DNA of 64,000 bases from Aldrovandia affinis (taxonomy: Eukaryota; Chordata; Actinopteri; Notacanthiformes; Halosauridae), in assembly GCA_029706075.1 (NCBI GenBank), contig JAINUG010000131.1, positions 1,054,001 to 1,118,000 of the forward strand, read 5' to 3'. Shown here in pieces: positions 1 through 41,937 of this stretch. The translations under genes and the position numbers were made by a program. The notes beneath the pieces are model-generated. The model was not told the origin of the DNA. It made no database searches and saw nothing but the letters and a program-made list of their open reading frames with translations. Each line of letters opens with the position of its first letter. The stretch's first letter is position 1.

Positions 1-370
1 GCCCTGATCCAGGTCTGGGAGGAGATCCCCCAGGACACCATCCGCCGTCTCATCAGGAGCATGCCCAGACATTGTTGGGAGTGCAGACAAGCACGTGGGG
101 GCCATACACACTACTGAGCCACATTATGAGTTGTCGTGATGAAATTCACACAAGTTGGATCAGCCTGTGATCTCAATTTTTCACTTTGATTTTCGGTGTG
201 ATTTTCAATCCAGCTCTCAATGGGTTAATGATTTTGGTTTCTATTGACCGTTCTTACGTCATTTTGTTCTCGACGAAGTACACAATGTAAAGATTTTCGA
301 ATATTTCATTCATCGAGATCCGCGATGTGTGATTTAAGTGTTCCCTCAATTTCTTTGAGCAGTGTATTTA
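1..370 (+). mobile_element. 3' end of a Tc1/mariner-like transposon
   Basis: The first 117 bases are open in frame 1 and end in TGA. They encode the C-terminal tail of a Tc1 transposase, including IPQDTIRRLIRSMPR and a GGHTHY end. The following 250 bases match the usual Tc1 3' flank and inverted-repeat style, including a stretch ending in TTTGAGCAGTGTA. The 5' part lies outside the window. It sits downstream of the last visible carm1l-like exon, probably in an intron. Confidence 0.75.
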
Positions 371-1308
371 TATCAATATATATCTAACCTGCACATGAGT
401 CAGACTCTGTTTCCGCTTTTATGAGTTTAAACTATGCAATCTATACAGGAAGAAACTCAATATTTTGTCTAAGAAAATCTGTTTCACGCACTTTTGAGTC
501 AATTAATACAGATTCTGTTACATAACATGGACTTTTTGGTTAATTAATACTAGACTTGCTGAAACCTAAGGTTGAAGGTCATCTCAATCATCTAACAATT
601 GATTTGAATCATTCTAAGATTTTTTAAATAGATTTTCTTAACTTCTTTGGTCCCGAGACCAGAATTCTTGAGATATAACAAAGTTGTATTTTGAAACATG
701 TACCTTACTACTTATCACAGACCAAAACACATCAAAACACATATGTAAAGAAATGTAAACTGTGTGGATAAGAGCATCTGTTAAATGCCTGTAATGTAAA
801 AATGTATCTGAGAAGCAGAAATCTCTCATTAAAAATGTCCAGTATACTGGACAGTTGGAATGAGGAAATGAGAGAAACTGATTAGTCTGGAAAAAAATAC
901 TAAACCATTGTACTGCCAATAATTATACTGCAGTTGGATAAATTATACTAATTTTAAATAATATTTTCTTATATTTCAACAAAGAAGATTTATTTTTTCA
1001 ATGAGAAAACAGTAATAAAAGAGAATGTGGAGCTGAAACATTAAAAATAACCACTAGGTGGAGCTGGAATACAAACACCACCAATTTGACTTTGTTTCCT
1101 CACACTCTTGTGTCCTCCACTCCACAGTGAAAATAATAATACTATATTTAGCATTATAATTGTATGGAGGATCAGTTCATTGATGAAACCAGGTCAGATA
1201 GATTAAAATACAGAGAAGTCAAATGTGCATCTCATCATAGGACTAGAAGTTCATTCATATTATCCTTGAGAAAAATTGTGTTTCTATGATCCTCCTCACT
1301 TAGCTTAC
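371..1308. other. AT-rich intronic sequence, no gene seen
   Basis: I see no CARM1-like C-terminal exon here on the minus strand. A short degraded SINE tail lies near 745-805 (a GGATAAGAGCATCTG-type core). The remainder is unassigned. The next exons of the methyltransferase are probably beyond base 1. Confidence 0.5.
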
Positions 1309-31991
<30,683 letters not shown>

Positions 31992-32443
31992 TGTCTGCTG
32001 CAACCCCACAGGCGATGGGGTATTCCTTCTTTAGTGCATAGTTCTGCCCGCATCTGTTTTGCGAACTACCCTGCTACAGCAGTGGAGTGTGGAGACGTTT
32101 TTGTGCGGTGGGCGGAGGGAGGGCTATTTGGTTGTGGAACCCAATGTAAAATGAAAGAGCGACTCCTACAGCTGGCTATATGTGAAGCAGCGAGAACCCT
32201 CGTATATTATTTGGATAGTTTAGGATAATTACATTGGGGGAATTATTGAATTTGAACTTTACATCTTTACATGAATAAACCAAAAACAATCTATAAAGAA
32301 TATATCATCTTTAATCATCTTTAATCATATACTTTAAATGAAATATAATCCCAGGAAATCAACACATAAATATGTACTTTTCCAAAAAATGTTGAGAACA
32401 CACAAAATTGTACGTGCCATCAGTCCTTAGGCAGTTCAGCCTC

Positions 32444-33058
32444 CTATTGGTGCTTCTGTGACTCATATGTGCCCTCTGCCGGTGAGCTCTGGAACTGCAG
32501 GGTCTTCTCAACTGGGCTGCTGTCAATGGGCACCACTCCCTCTGTCATTTCAAGAGGCACCTCCCTCGGTGCCTGTATCTTGAGCCGCCCGTCCGTCAGG
32601 GAGCACGTCACCGCATTGGGATCCACATATTCAGGCAGATCAAACTCCTGTCTGAACTCTTGCCTTTTGTAAGAATAGGAGCCCTGTCCCTCCTCCTGCT
32701 TCTTCTCTGTCTGTCTGCACACCCGTAGCTTCTTTCCCACCTGCTGGACAGACAACTGTTCAGGGGAGAAATCATTAGTGTCCAACGTCATGGCAAAGTG
32801 ATCTTCCCCCTTCTCCAGCTTGTATGAGAAAGGTTGGATGGTCATAGAGGCTGGGACTTGGTCAATCTCCTCAAAGATCCCATGCTGAAATCTGTCCAAA
32901 AGGTCAAGATTTTTCTTCATCTCCTGCACGTGTCTCTGCAGTATCTCTTCCTGAAAGAAGAGAGGTCGCGTCTCTGGCCAGAGGCTGCGTGTGGGCCAAT
33001 GGAAATCCATCAGGTGTCCAAAGGAAGGCTGGAAAACGTGGGAGCACAGCATCTTCAC
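32444..33058 (-). CDS. hsp30: hsp30-type small heat-shock protein, gene 1
   Basis: An intronless 204-codon frame. Family role: ATP-independent chaperones that form oligomers and hold unfolded proteins during heat stress. The N-terminus has DFHWPTRSLWPETRPLFFQ. The alpha-crystallin domain spans roughly residues 90-165, with FSPEQLSVQQVGKKLRV, EFRQEFDLPEYVDPNAVTC and DGRLKIQAPR. Translation may start at the third codon (MLCSHVF), as in gene 2. The upstream region has a perfect three-unit heat-shock element and a TATA-like box. It lies just upstream of carm1l-like exon 1 on the same strand. Confidence 0.93.
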   Translation of the reverse strand: MKMLCSHVFQPSFGHLMDFHWPTRSLWPETRPLFFQEEILQRHVQEMKKNLDLLDRFQHGIFEEIDQVPASMTIQPFSYKLEKGEDHFAMTLDTNDFSPEQLSVQQVGKKLRVCRQTEKKQEEGQGSYSYKRQEFRQEFDLPEYVDPNAVTCSLTDGRLKIQAPREVPLEMTEGVVPIDSSPVEKTLQFQSSPAEGTYESQKHQ

Positions 33059-33150
33059 TGAGAGATCAAAGTTGTTCCTTCTTGCTCGTAACTTGCAGTG
33101 TGTACAGTATGAGCTCTGACAGTTTGTGTTGCAGCAGTCAGAGTGCAGGG

Positions 33151-33196
33151 CTTTTAAACAAGCTCACTGTGAACTCTAGACTCTTCAGGAACATTC
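33151..33196 (-). promoter_or_regulatory. Heat-shock promoter of hsp30 gene 1
   Basis: TTCAGGAACATTC at 33184-33196 is a perfect three-unit heat-shock element (TTC, GAA, TTC with two-base spacers). CTTTTAAA at 33151-33158 reads TTTAAAAG on the minus strand and is a TATA-like box about 95 bases before the start codon. The same layout recurs in the truncated copy at 34667-34705. Confidence 0.82.
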
Positions 33197-33389
33197 TTGT
33201 CATTTCCACAGTCCTCTACCGTGTGTCAGCCTGCAGGGAAATGATTGCGTAACTCCAGTCATGTTCTAAAGCAGGAAACGTAGATCTTTGGTTGTCAGAC
33301 AAATTCTTCAGGCCCATATATTTGACTATACTTACTGACAAGAGGTTCTCTCTAGCTTGTCTGAAATCATTTTCTCAATATAAAAAATA

Positions 33390-34423
33390 GAAAATGAGCT
33401 GTAAATAATAAGAATTTCACATTTTCCTCCTAGTTATAATGCGATCTTTCAAAGGTGTATTTTTAAACTTTCACAGGCTATGTTGACAACAATCACTTTC
33501 ATCTGATTTCCAGTAACAAATCAATGAAATACATGTACATTTCTTTCACCAGTTTACTGAGGTTAGGTTAAGTATGAAAATACAGGTTTTGGAAACACAT
33601 AAATAGCTTTATTAAATTGGAATGACTTTAAAAAACAAATCTTCACAGATGTCGCCATTTGCCATTTTTCAGTATTGCATCAGAATTATTTTATTATGCA
33701 TTTCATGCAATTTCATCATCATGTCTCTTAATAAAATGTATTTACTTTTTATTTTAAAAACTTGTTTTTGAAGGGTGGATCATCATTTAATTCGATTTTT
33801 CATTGGATTTGATGAAGAACGCTGTTGCTGTATGTTCTCAATGTAAAACTCATGCTAAGTCCCTTACTGAAGATGGATCTTTTTAAAAATATTGATTTCT
33901 TTATTTTACAATAAATAAGGATTTAAGTTTGTCATTGTTAGTGTGGATCATTTTGTGGTTAATATGCTAATTATTTATATTTTCTAGTTTAAACGGTCAG
34001 ATGACATTTTTAAAGATTAATACAGAATCTCTCTCTTGAATGTTAATTTTTTTTTTTCATTTACATTAAGCCTACTTCCAAGTTGGCTATGCGAGTGCAT
34101 TTTTTAATATATTAAATAAAATATTCCATTGGCTCATAAAGACTCGAAAGTCTGATTCATGAATATGATCCAGCCTGCCTTTAAAAAATGTCTTTCTATT
34201 TTTCAGTAGTTTGACAAAAACATTGATGAAAACAAATGAGATTTATGGGGTTTGTTTCATTTGATTAATTAAAGAAATGTGTGTTCTGTGTTAGATTGTG
34301 ATGTTATTAAAAAGAGACAGTGAAGCATGTTGAAGTTTCAAAGTTTATTGATAGATAAAAAAAATATTTTATGAACTTTAGTTTTAGAAACAGAGAACAT
34401 TCACAAAAGAAAATGACTAATTA
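33390..34423. other. AT-rich spacer, no gene seen
   Basis: Sequence between hsp30 copies. No domain, repeat core or splice context recognised. Confidence 0.45.
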
Positions 34424-34890
34424 AAAATGCATTCTGTAAAGAATATATCATCTTTAGTCATATAATTAAAATAAAATCTAATCCATGTCTCTGGCCAATA
34501 TGGGCCAGTGGAAATCCACCAGGTATCCAAAGGAAGGCTGGAAAATGTGGGAGCACAGCATCTTCACTGAGAGATCAAAGTTGTTATTTCTTGCTCATAA
34601 CTTGTGGTGTGTACAGTATGAGCTCGAACAGTTTGTGTTGCAGCAGCCAGAGTGCAGGGCTTTTAAACAAGCTCACTGTGAACTCTAGACTCTTCAGGAA
34701 CATTCCTGTCATTTCCACAGTCCTCCACTGCATGACAGCCTGCAGGGAAATGATTATGTCACTCCAGTCATGTCCTAAAACAGGAAGCTTAGATCGCTGG
34801 TTGTCAAACAATTCTTCAGGCTCGTATATTTTACTATACTTACTGACAAGAGGTTCTTTCTAGCTTGTCTGAAATCATTTTCTCAATGTA
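34424..34890 (-). pseudogene. hsp30 copy with intact promoter and most of the coding region deleted
   Basis: 34483-34890 matches 32970-33388 of gene 1 closely: promoter, heat-shock element (TTCAGGAACATTC), 5' UTR and the first codons (MLCSHIFQPSFGYL...DFHWP), after which the frame stops within 30 codons. 34424-34482 matches the 3' flank of gene 1 near 32288-32350 (GTAAAGAATATATCATCTTT). About 0.5 kb of coding sequence has been lost by internal deletion. Confidence 0.85.
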
Positions 34891-35417
34891 TATACTGTTA
34901 GTGTTACTGTGCTACACGGAGCACTCTCAGTTGCAGACTAAAGTTTACAGTCCATTTTTTCATTTTTTACAGTCCATGTTGAAAGATTAATTTCCCCCAT
35001 GAATATGCTTTTAATTATTCGTTTTTTATGAAGCCATTTGAATACATTTATTTTAATTAATCAGTTAAAGTTAAAATATTTTTTAAGTACATTCACAATT
35101 GTTATATTCAAGCAAGTAATCAAGCCAATTACATATTATAATCCTCATACATTTAGTTGTCAGCTAGATGCACAAAGGGCCTATGTTACACATAAATTGT
35201 ACATGTTAATTCCTTGTCTTTGTAAGGCAAACACATTATATAAACATTGGGAGACAGATTTATTTAGATATCTATTGTGTTTTACAGTTTTTGTACAGTG
35301 TTACAATGTTTTACACCTCAGGTGTTTGTGGGATGGAATACTTCCTTTTCTTAAATACATTACTTCCAGGTATGTAACTCCTTACTAACACTGTAAACTG
35401 TTAATTTTGCAGTGAGA
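34891..35417. other. Spacer between hsp30 copies, no gene seen
   Basis: AT-rich. A 116-codon open frame on the plus strand (35038-35388) has no recognisable domain and lies antisense, downstream of gene 2. Confidence 0.45.
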
Positions 35418-36035
35418 TTAGTCCTTGGAGGAGTCTGTTGGAGCCATGCTGCTCTCATTCTCTGAGCTCATGGGTTGTGGGGTCTTCACAGAAGGTACAC
35501 AATCAATGGGCACCACTCTCTCGGTCACATTGGGCAGCGCTGCCCTCGGTGCCTGTATCTTGAGCCGCCCATCCATCAGGGAGCACGTCACCGCATTGGG
35601 ATCCACATATTCAGGCAGATCAAACTCCTGTCTGAACTCTTGTCTTTTATAAGAAAAGGAGCCCTGTCCGTCCTCCTGCTTCTTCTCTGTCTGTCCACAC
35701 ACTCGTAGCTTCTTTCCCACCTGCTTGACAGACAGCTCCTCTGGGGAGAAGTCTTTAGTGTCCAGTGTCAGAGCGAAATTGCCTCCCTCCTTGTCCATGG
35801 CGAAAGAGATTGGCTGGAAAGCCATCAAAGGTGGAAGTGGATCGATCTCTTCAAAAATCTTTCTGTGAAGTTGCTCCATGAAGTCCAAACTGTGCTTAAT
35901 CTCCTGCATGTGCCTTGTAATTTCTTGCTCCATCTGAAAGAATAGAGGTCGTGTCTCCGGCCAGAGGCTGCGTATGGGCCAGTGGAAGTCCATAAGTGGA
36001 CTGCAGGAAGACTGGAATACGCGAGGGCACAGCAT
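35418..36035 (-). CDS. hsp30: hsp30-type small heat-shock protein, gene 2
   Basis: An intronless 205-codon frame, starting MLCPRVFQSSCSPLMDFHWP. The alpha-crystallin domain at about residues 88-163 shares EFRQEFDLPEYVDPNAVTC and DGRLKIQAPR exactly with gene 1, while N-terminal helix and tail differ more (tail SSENESSMAPTDSSKD is Ser-rich). This pattern of constrained domain and freer ends is normal for the family. It is about 2.4 kb upstream of gene 1, in tandem on the same strand. Confidence 0.93.
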   Translation of the reverse strand: MLCPRVFQSSCSPLMDFHWPIRSLWPETRPLFFQMEQEITRHMQEIKHSLDFMEQLHRKIFEEIDPLPPLMAFQPISFAMDKEGGNFALTLDTKDFSPEELSVKQVGKKLRVCGQTEKKQEDGQGSFSYKRQEFRQEFDLPEYVDPNAVTCSLMDGRLKIQAPRAALPNVTERVVPIDCVPSVKTPQPMSSENESSMAPTDSSKD

Positions 36036-36128
36036 CTTCTCTGAACGTCCTGAGGGTTGACTTGTCTTCCTCTAAGGTTGCTCTGTCTTTGCAGACTGTT
36101 TCTGTTTCAGCTGTTGGAGCATGCAGCT

Positions 36129-36162
36129 TTTTATATCCACCCATGGAATGTTCCACATGACT
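36129..36162 (-). promoter_or_regulatory. Heat-shock promoter of hsp30 gene 2
   Basis: TTTTTATATCC at 36128-36138 reads GGATATAAAAA on the minus strand, a good TATA box about 95 bases before the start codon. GGAATGTTCC at 36145-36154 is a two-unit heat-shock element (GAA, TTC), with another TTC a little further at 36162. It is weaker than the element of gene 1. Confidence 0.7.
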
Positions 36163-36263
36163 TCCTGTCACTATGTTGGCGACCTGCTCCGCATCAGGCC
36201 GTGCCAGTGTGCTATGACTACACCAGTTCAGTCATACTCCAAAACAAGCTCATTACAATGTGA

Positions 36264-36849
36264 CCATCAAATGCCTGGAAAGTCTGTACTGTTCTATTTA
36301 CAGAGGCAACATGAACATTCTGAGCGTATCATAACTTTTTTATAGAAGATATTTATATAATTTTTTAAAGAGTGCTATTAGAGGTGACGGAATCAACAGC
36401 TGCTGTGGCATTTGCACATTTTTGGTTAAACAGTGGTCTACTTTATATTTGTGGAAGGCGTCAGTCTAGGTGGGGGGAATCGGGATGATTAACGGTCATG
36501 CCTACTGGCAGGACAGCTAGGGCACACAGTGTGTAGCATTATCTAAATGTACCTGTGTGCTTAAAACTGCTCTGCTCTCTTAGTAGGTGGTTGGAACATG
36601 GGAATTGACTGCCTGGTGAGAGAGACCCTGGCGTGTGACAATATTATTTCTAAAAATGTCAGAATTGATTGTCAGAAATTATTGAATGGGATGGATACTA
36701 TTTCATCTGCCCCCTTCCACTGCCACAGAAGAAATAGCCATGTCAGTGTTGTTTGTTAATACTATCGCCATCTACTGGTCGGGGACGAAGGCTCTTTGAT
36801 TCTTAGGATTATTATTATAATATAAATGTCATAAAGAAATTTGGCAGTA
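36264..36849. other. Intergenic sequence, no gene seen
   Basis: Upstream of hsp30 gene 2. I searched this stretch for the missing first exons of atp5me and did not find them. Confidence 0.45.
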
Positions 36850-37637
36850 CATTCTTATGTTCTTAATATCTGTGCAGAATTTGCCTGTAACTAATTTCCA
36901 CCTGTTGCCTCTTGTTCTGCTAACCATCTTTGTTACTTCACTTTGTTAATCCCTTTTAGGAATTTAAAAACCTCACCTAAGTCTCCGTTTGCTATGTTTA
37001 AATATATTGAGTGCCTTAAGCCTATCCTCATAACATTAACCTTTCATACCAGGTATCAATTTAGTTGCCCTTCTTTGAACTTTTTCAAGAGCAGAACTGT
37101 ACACAGTACTCTGTGAGATCTGGCATTATATAACATTAATATAACCTCCTTTCATTTTTACTCAATACTTTTTTCTATGTATCCCAGCATCCTATTGGCC
37201 TTTTTCCACTGCTGTAGCACACTGCTTAGATGTAGATAGACTTTGATAAACTGCAATTCCTAAGTTTCTTAAAAAATAATAATATCTTCATCAAATCCTT
37301 TTTCAAATTGAATACCTTCAAATTGTTCTCCTCCCATAAAATACTCCTGTCTTATGTTTTTATTCCCCACATGCACAACTTTACATTTAGCAATCTTGAA
37401 TATCATCTGCCATGTCATCTGCCAAACTGTTTGCTAAACCCCCAAGTTTAATATCATCTGCAAATGTAACTATTTTGCTACTAACGTTACTATCAAGATC
37501 ATTTATGTAAATAAGGAAGAACAGAGGTCCCAGCACAGATTCCTGCAGGACTCCACTGCCCACAGCACCTAGGTCAGATACGACCGCATCTACTGTTACT
37601 CTTTGTAATCTATTCTCTTTTTGAACTCTTGCCATGG

Positions 37638-37866
37638 CTGGCAGTGTAGTGTAATGGTTAAGGAGCTGGGCTTGTAACTCAGAGGTTGCAGGTTCACTTC
37701 CCAGGTTGGGCACTGCTGTTGTACCCTTGAGCAAGGTACTTAACCTGAATTGCTTCAGTAAAAATATCCAGCTGTATAAATGGATTGTATGTAAAGAAAT
37801 GTAAACTGTGTAAGTCGCTCTGGATAAGAGCGTCTGCTAAATGCCTAAAATGTAAATGTAAAATGT
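37638..37866 (+). mobile_element. tRNA-derived SINE with GTAAGTCGCTCTGGATAAG core
   Basis: Head GTAGTGTAATGGTTAAGGAG, B box GCAGGTTCACTTCCC, and core TAAGTCGCTCTGGATAAGAG followed by CGTCTGCTAAATGCC. Inserted in the CR1 LINE. Confidence 0.82.
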
Positions 37867-37929
37867 AATGTTGTAATTCCTACTGAATTAGGTTTGTTAG
37901 GCATGACCTCCCCTTGAGAAAACCATGTT

Positions 37930-38512
37930 GGCTCTCCCTTAAACGCTGACGACACACAACTATACATCGCAATGGAGCCAAATGACTCAGTTGCTTTGTG
38001 CTCCTTGACTGCCTGTCTGTCTGCCGTAGAACAATGGATGAGTAAAAACTTTTTAAAACTTAATGAGGACAAAACTGAAGTTTTATTACTTGGCCCAAAA
38101 GACAAAAGGGAAGTCGTTTTTAATAACTTGCAGAGCAATACACTGCCCAGTTCTCTGGGGAAATTGACTTCTTGGATCAAACCTGAAGTCACAAGTCTTG
38201 GTGTTGTCATAGACTCTGATTTAAGTTTCAAGTCCCAAATCAACAAGGTGACGAAAACATCATTTTTTCATCTTAAAAATATAGCAAAAGTTCGACAATT
38301 TATTAAACAACAAGATGCTGAAAAATTGATTCACGCCTTTGTTTCGTCAAGGTTGGACTATTGCAGCTCTGTCTATTCTGGTTGCCCCTAACCCTAATTT
38401 TAGTTTTGCTATGTTTTCAGTTTTTCTTTTCTTTTGCTTTTCTGTTAAGCACTTTGAGATCGCTCTGCGATGAAAAGTGCTAAATAAATGAGGGTTATTA
38501 TTATTATTAAAA
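37930..38512 (+). mobile_element. L2-type LINE 3' fragment inside CR1
   Basis: An open frame at 37972-38391 encodes the late reverse-transcriptase region: WMSKNFLKLNEDKTEVLLLG, SLGVVIDSDLSFKSQI and FVSSRLDYCSSVYSG. The 3' end is GCACTTTGAGATCGC followed by AATAAATGAGGGTTATTATT, the usual L2 terminus. The orientation is opposite to the surrounding CR1. Confidence 0.85.
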
Positions 38513-38935
38513 TATTATTTTTAAAGAATAATTCCAATTTGTCCCTAGTAATACATTCCAGTATTTTACATGAGATGCAAGTTAAACTGACAGGCCTATA
38601 GTTCCCTGGGTCCCCCTTCTTACATGTTGGAATTATACTACCCTGCTTCCAGTCATCTGGTTCTTTGAGTACTCTGGGATATATGTCACCAGGGCCTGCT
38701 GCCTTATTTGTCTTAGGTTTTTGTAGTTCTTCTAGAAAAAAACTAGAAAAACTAGTTGGCTAAAGGTGGCAGAGCCATCACTTCTGCCTACTAGCTGACT
38801 GGTAGCTACTCACTGGTCGTAAACAGGATCCTGGCTGTCGAAACGGGTCTTCCTTGGGGCTTTTGGTATTGTAAACTAAATAATAAATCCAAATAAACAA
38901 AGAGAAAAGAATAAAGAGTTTTCCAAAACTCTGAA

Positions 38936-41905
38936 GTCTGTGCACTCTCTTCAATTGCGTGTGTCTTCATTAACATCACGATGTGCGCAAAGCACATTCA
39001 TGATAATGCAAACCAACTACAATTTTTTCCACTCTGTTAGACAACATAATAGAGGCGGAGGAATTGCTGCTATTTTCTCAGATAAATTGAACTGTACTAG
39101 GATTAGCTTCGGCAAATTCTCCTCATTTGAGTATATTGCCTTCACTATTCACTTGACCGTACTCATAATAACAATATACCGCCCCCAAACTATGGACAGG
39201 ATTTTTCTCTTTTTCGGAACTTATGTTGCTCATCATCACAAATTATGATCGAATAGTTGTAAATGGCAATTTCAACATCCATGTAAATAACATGTCTGAT
39301 GCTAAAGCAACTAAATTCCTCAACACCCTGGATAGCCTAGAATTAAACCAGCATTGTACAGAGCCTACCCATTACCTCGGTAACACTCTTGATTTAGTTA
39401 TCTCAAAAGGGATTACTGTCACCAATCTACTGATATCAACGTGTCTGATCATTACTCTGTATTTTTCAATGTCCTACTAGATACAATAAGGAATCATTCT
39501 GAAACCACAATTAAAAAACGCCATCTAGACACAACAGCAGAACTGCAGTTTCCTGAGCTCATAAATTCCTTAGATCACGATATATCTTTAACTATCCCTT
39601 AAATGAAATGGTAGACGCTTTCAACAGTAAACTGAGTGTCACGCTTGACAAAGTAGCTCCCTTAAAAAACAAAAAAAAGGTAACGTGTCAAGGCGACACC
39701 TTGGATGAACAGAACTACCTTTGACCTAAAGCGATCATGCAGAAAAGCTGAAAGAACATGGAGAAAAACTAAGCATGAGGTCCATCGTAGCATTCTGAAA
39801 GATAGCATTGTCACCTACAACAAAGCTGTTCACACTGAGAGACAGATCTATTTTTCTAAAGTCATTACTGAAAATAGCGGAAATTCTAGGGTTCTATTCT
39901 CTACCATTGATAGACTACTAAATTCAAGCCCCTTTGACCCAATCAGTCTAACCTCTGTTCTGAAATGTCAAGAGTTTGCAAGCTTTTTCAAAGATAAAGT
40001 TACCTCAATTAGGACAGGCATTGTCCTAACAACTAATAAGCCTGACACACCTCATCATAATCCACCGACTCTTAGATGCTTTAAAAATATTACACAAACT
40101 GAACTCTGCAAGATCGTAACTCAAACAAACTCCTCCACCTGTGCTCTTGACCTAATCCCCAGTAAATTCCGCAAGAACATCTATAGTAGTCTGTCTCCTT
40201 CCATCCTAAAGATAATCAACACTTCCTTAGAAATCAGTATCTTTCCTAATGCCTTCAAAACAGCAATAGTGAAGCCACTACTAAAAAAGTCAAATCTAGA
40301 TAATAACAATCTTAATAATTACAGACCTACAGTATATCCAATCTGCCATTCATGAGCAAAGTTTTAGAAAAGGTGATCTTCAATCAACTTAATACCTTTT
40401 TAAATTAGAACAATATCCTAGAAAAGTTTTACAGGCTTTAGATCAAATCACAGCACAGAAACGTCTCTAGTCAAAGTAGTTAATAATCTTAGACTTGCTA
40501 CTGACTCGAATAAAGTGTCATCCTCATCCTCTTAGATTTAAGCGCAGCCTGACACCATTGATCATAACATCCTAATCGACCGTCTTGAAAACTGGGCTGT
40601 CTCTCAGAAAATGCTCTAAACTGGTTTCAAACCTATATAACTGGGAGAACATTTTTTGTTAGCCTGGGCGATCATGTATCTACAAAACATGAGCTACCCT
40701 TTGGCGTAGCTCAGGAGGCAGAGAGAGTGTCTTGGTCCCCTGCTATTCTCACTGTAAATATGCTTCCATTAGGTCACATCATCAACCAGTACAATGTACA
40801 TTTTCATAGTTATGCAGATGACACCCAATTATACATTTCTGTTGAGCCAACGGAGCCCGACCCAGATGGCCTAAGCTCGCTGACTGCCTGCTTGACTGCT
40901 ATAAACAAATGGATGAGTGACAACTTCCTAAAACAGAGATACTTTTGCTAGGACCAAAATCTGAGAGAGAAACCCTTTTTAGTAAGCTTGGGGACCTTGC
41001 TCCCCATACCAAACCAGAAGTAAAAAGCCTAGGTGTCATCTTAGATTCCGGCTTAAACTTTAAGGCCCATATTAGCAAGGTGGACCAAGACAGCTTTCTT
41101 CCACCTAAGAAATGTTGCCAAAGTACGGCCGTTTTTAAATTAGTTCACGCTTTTATTACTAGCAGATTAGACTACTGCAATGCCCTCTTCACCGGGCTGC
41201 CCAAAAGGCAATAGAGAAACTTCAGCTCATTCAGAATTCAGCTGCTAGACTTTTAACAAAGACCAGAAAGAGAGAGCATATCACTCCTGTCCTAACCACC
41301 CTGCACTGGCTCCCCGTTTCCTTTAGAATTAACTTCAAGGTACTTTTACTCACCTACAAAGCTCTAAATGGTTCAGCACCCACATACATTTCAGATTTTC
41401 TAATCTCATATCAGCCAACAAGATCTCTCCGGTCCTCAGGTGCTGACCTTTTAACCTTTCCGAATGTACTGCACAAAACGAGTGGGGAAGCCGCTTTTAG
41501 CTATTATGCCCCAAAACTGTGGAACACCCTACCCAGACACATCAGAGATACGTATAAGGTCGGTGAATTTTTTTTTTTAAACTGCTCAAAACCTACCTGT
41601 TCGAACAGGCTTTTAAATTAAATACTGGTTAAATTAATAGTGTGTGTTATTCCACGGTCTTTGTATTTTATGCAGTCATGTATTTTTTTATTTTTAACTT
41701 ATTTATTTATTTTTATTTACTTATTTATTTATTTTTATTCATTTTTATGTCTACCTTGAATGCCTCTACCTATGCATTTTTTATCATATTATTTTATCTC
41801 TACATTTTAATTCTATTTACAATTGTGAAGCACTTTGAGCTGCATATCATGTATGAAAGGTGTTATACAAATAACGTTTATTATTATTATTATTATTATT
41901 AATAA
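38936..41905 (+). mobile_element. L2-type LINE, long but decayed copy
   Basis: Ordered pieces: endonuclease part (RGGGIAAIFSDKLNC, IVVNGNFNIHVNN, at 38990-39480), linker (RKAERTWRKTKHEVHRSILK, 39705-40355), reverse transcriptase (YNVHFHSYADDTQLYISVEP at 40780, containing YADD), and thumb (SLGVILDSGLNFKAHI, FITSRLDYCNALFTG). The 3' end has GAAGCACTTTGAGCTGCAT and an ATT microsatellite at 41877-41902. Several frameshifts and stops break it. Confidence 0.88.
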
Positions 41906-41937
41906 AGGAAACCTCATATCGTTGTAAAGGACAATGC

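Larger units (their letters stand above)
36850..38790 (-). mobile_element. CR1-clade LINE remnant, broken by two insertions
   Basis: The minus strand reads reverse-transcriptase pieces in order: PGDIYPRVLKEP and KKGDPGNYRPVSLT (38560-38700), NMVFSRGGHA (about 37880-37925), then GVLQESVLGPLFFLIYINDL and IVTFADDIKLGG (37430-37560, with FADD as the catalytic box), followed by a 3' region to 36850. It is interrupted by a SINE (37640-37865) and a plus-strand L2 fragment (37930-38512). Confidence 0.8.

Noticed and set aside
37638-37740. Possible tRNA gene, and likewise the SINE heads at 3640, 7040, 9250, 18165, 19446 and 30640
   Set aside because: A and B boxes are present, but the cloverleaf does not close with a proper acceptor stem and each is followed by a SINE body.
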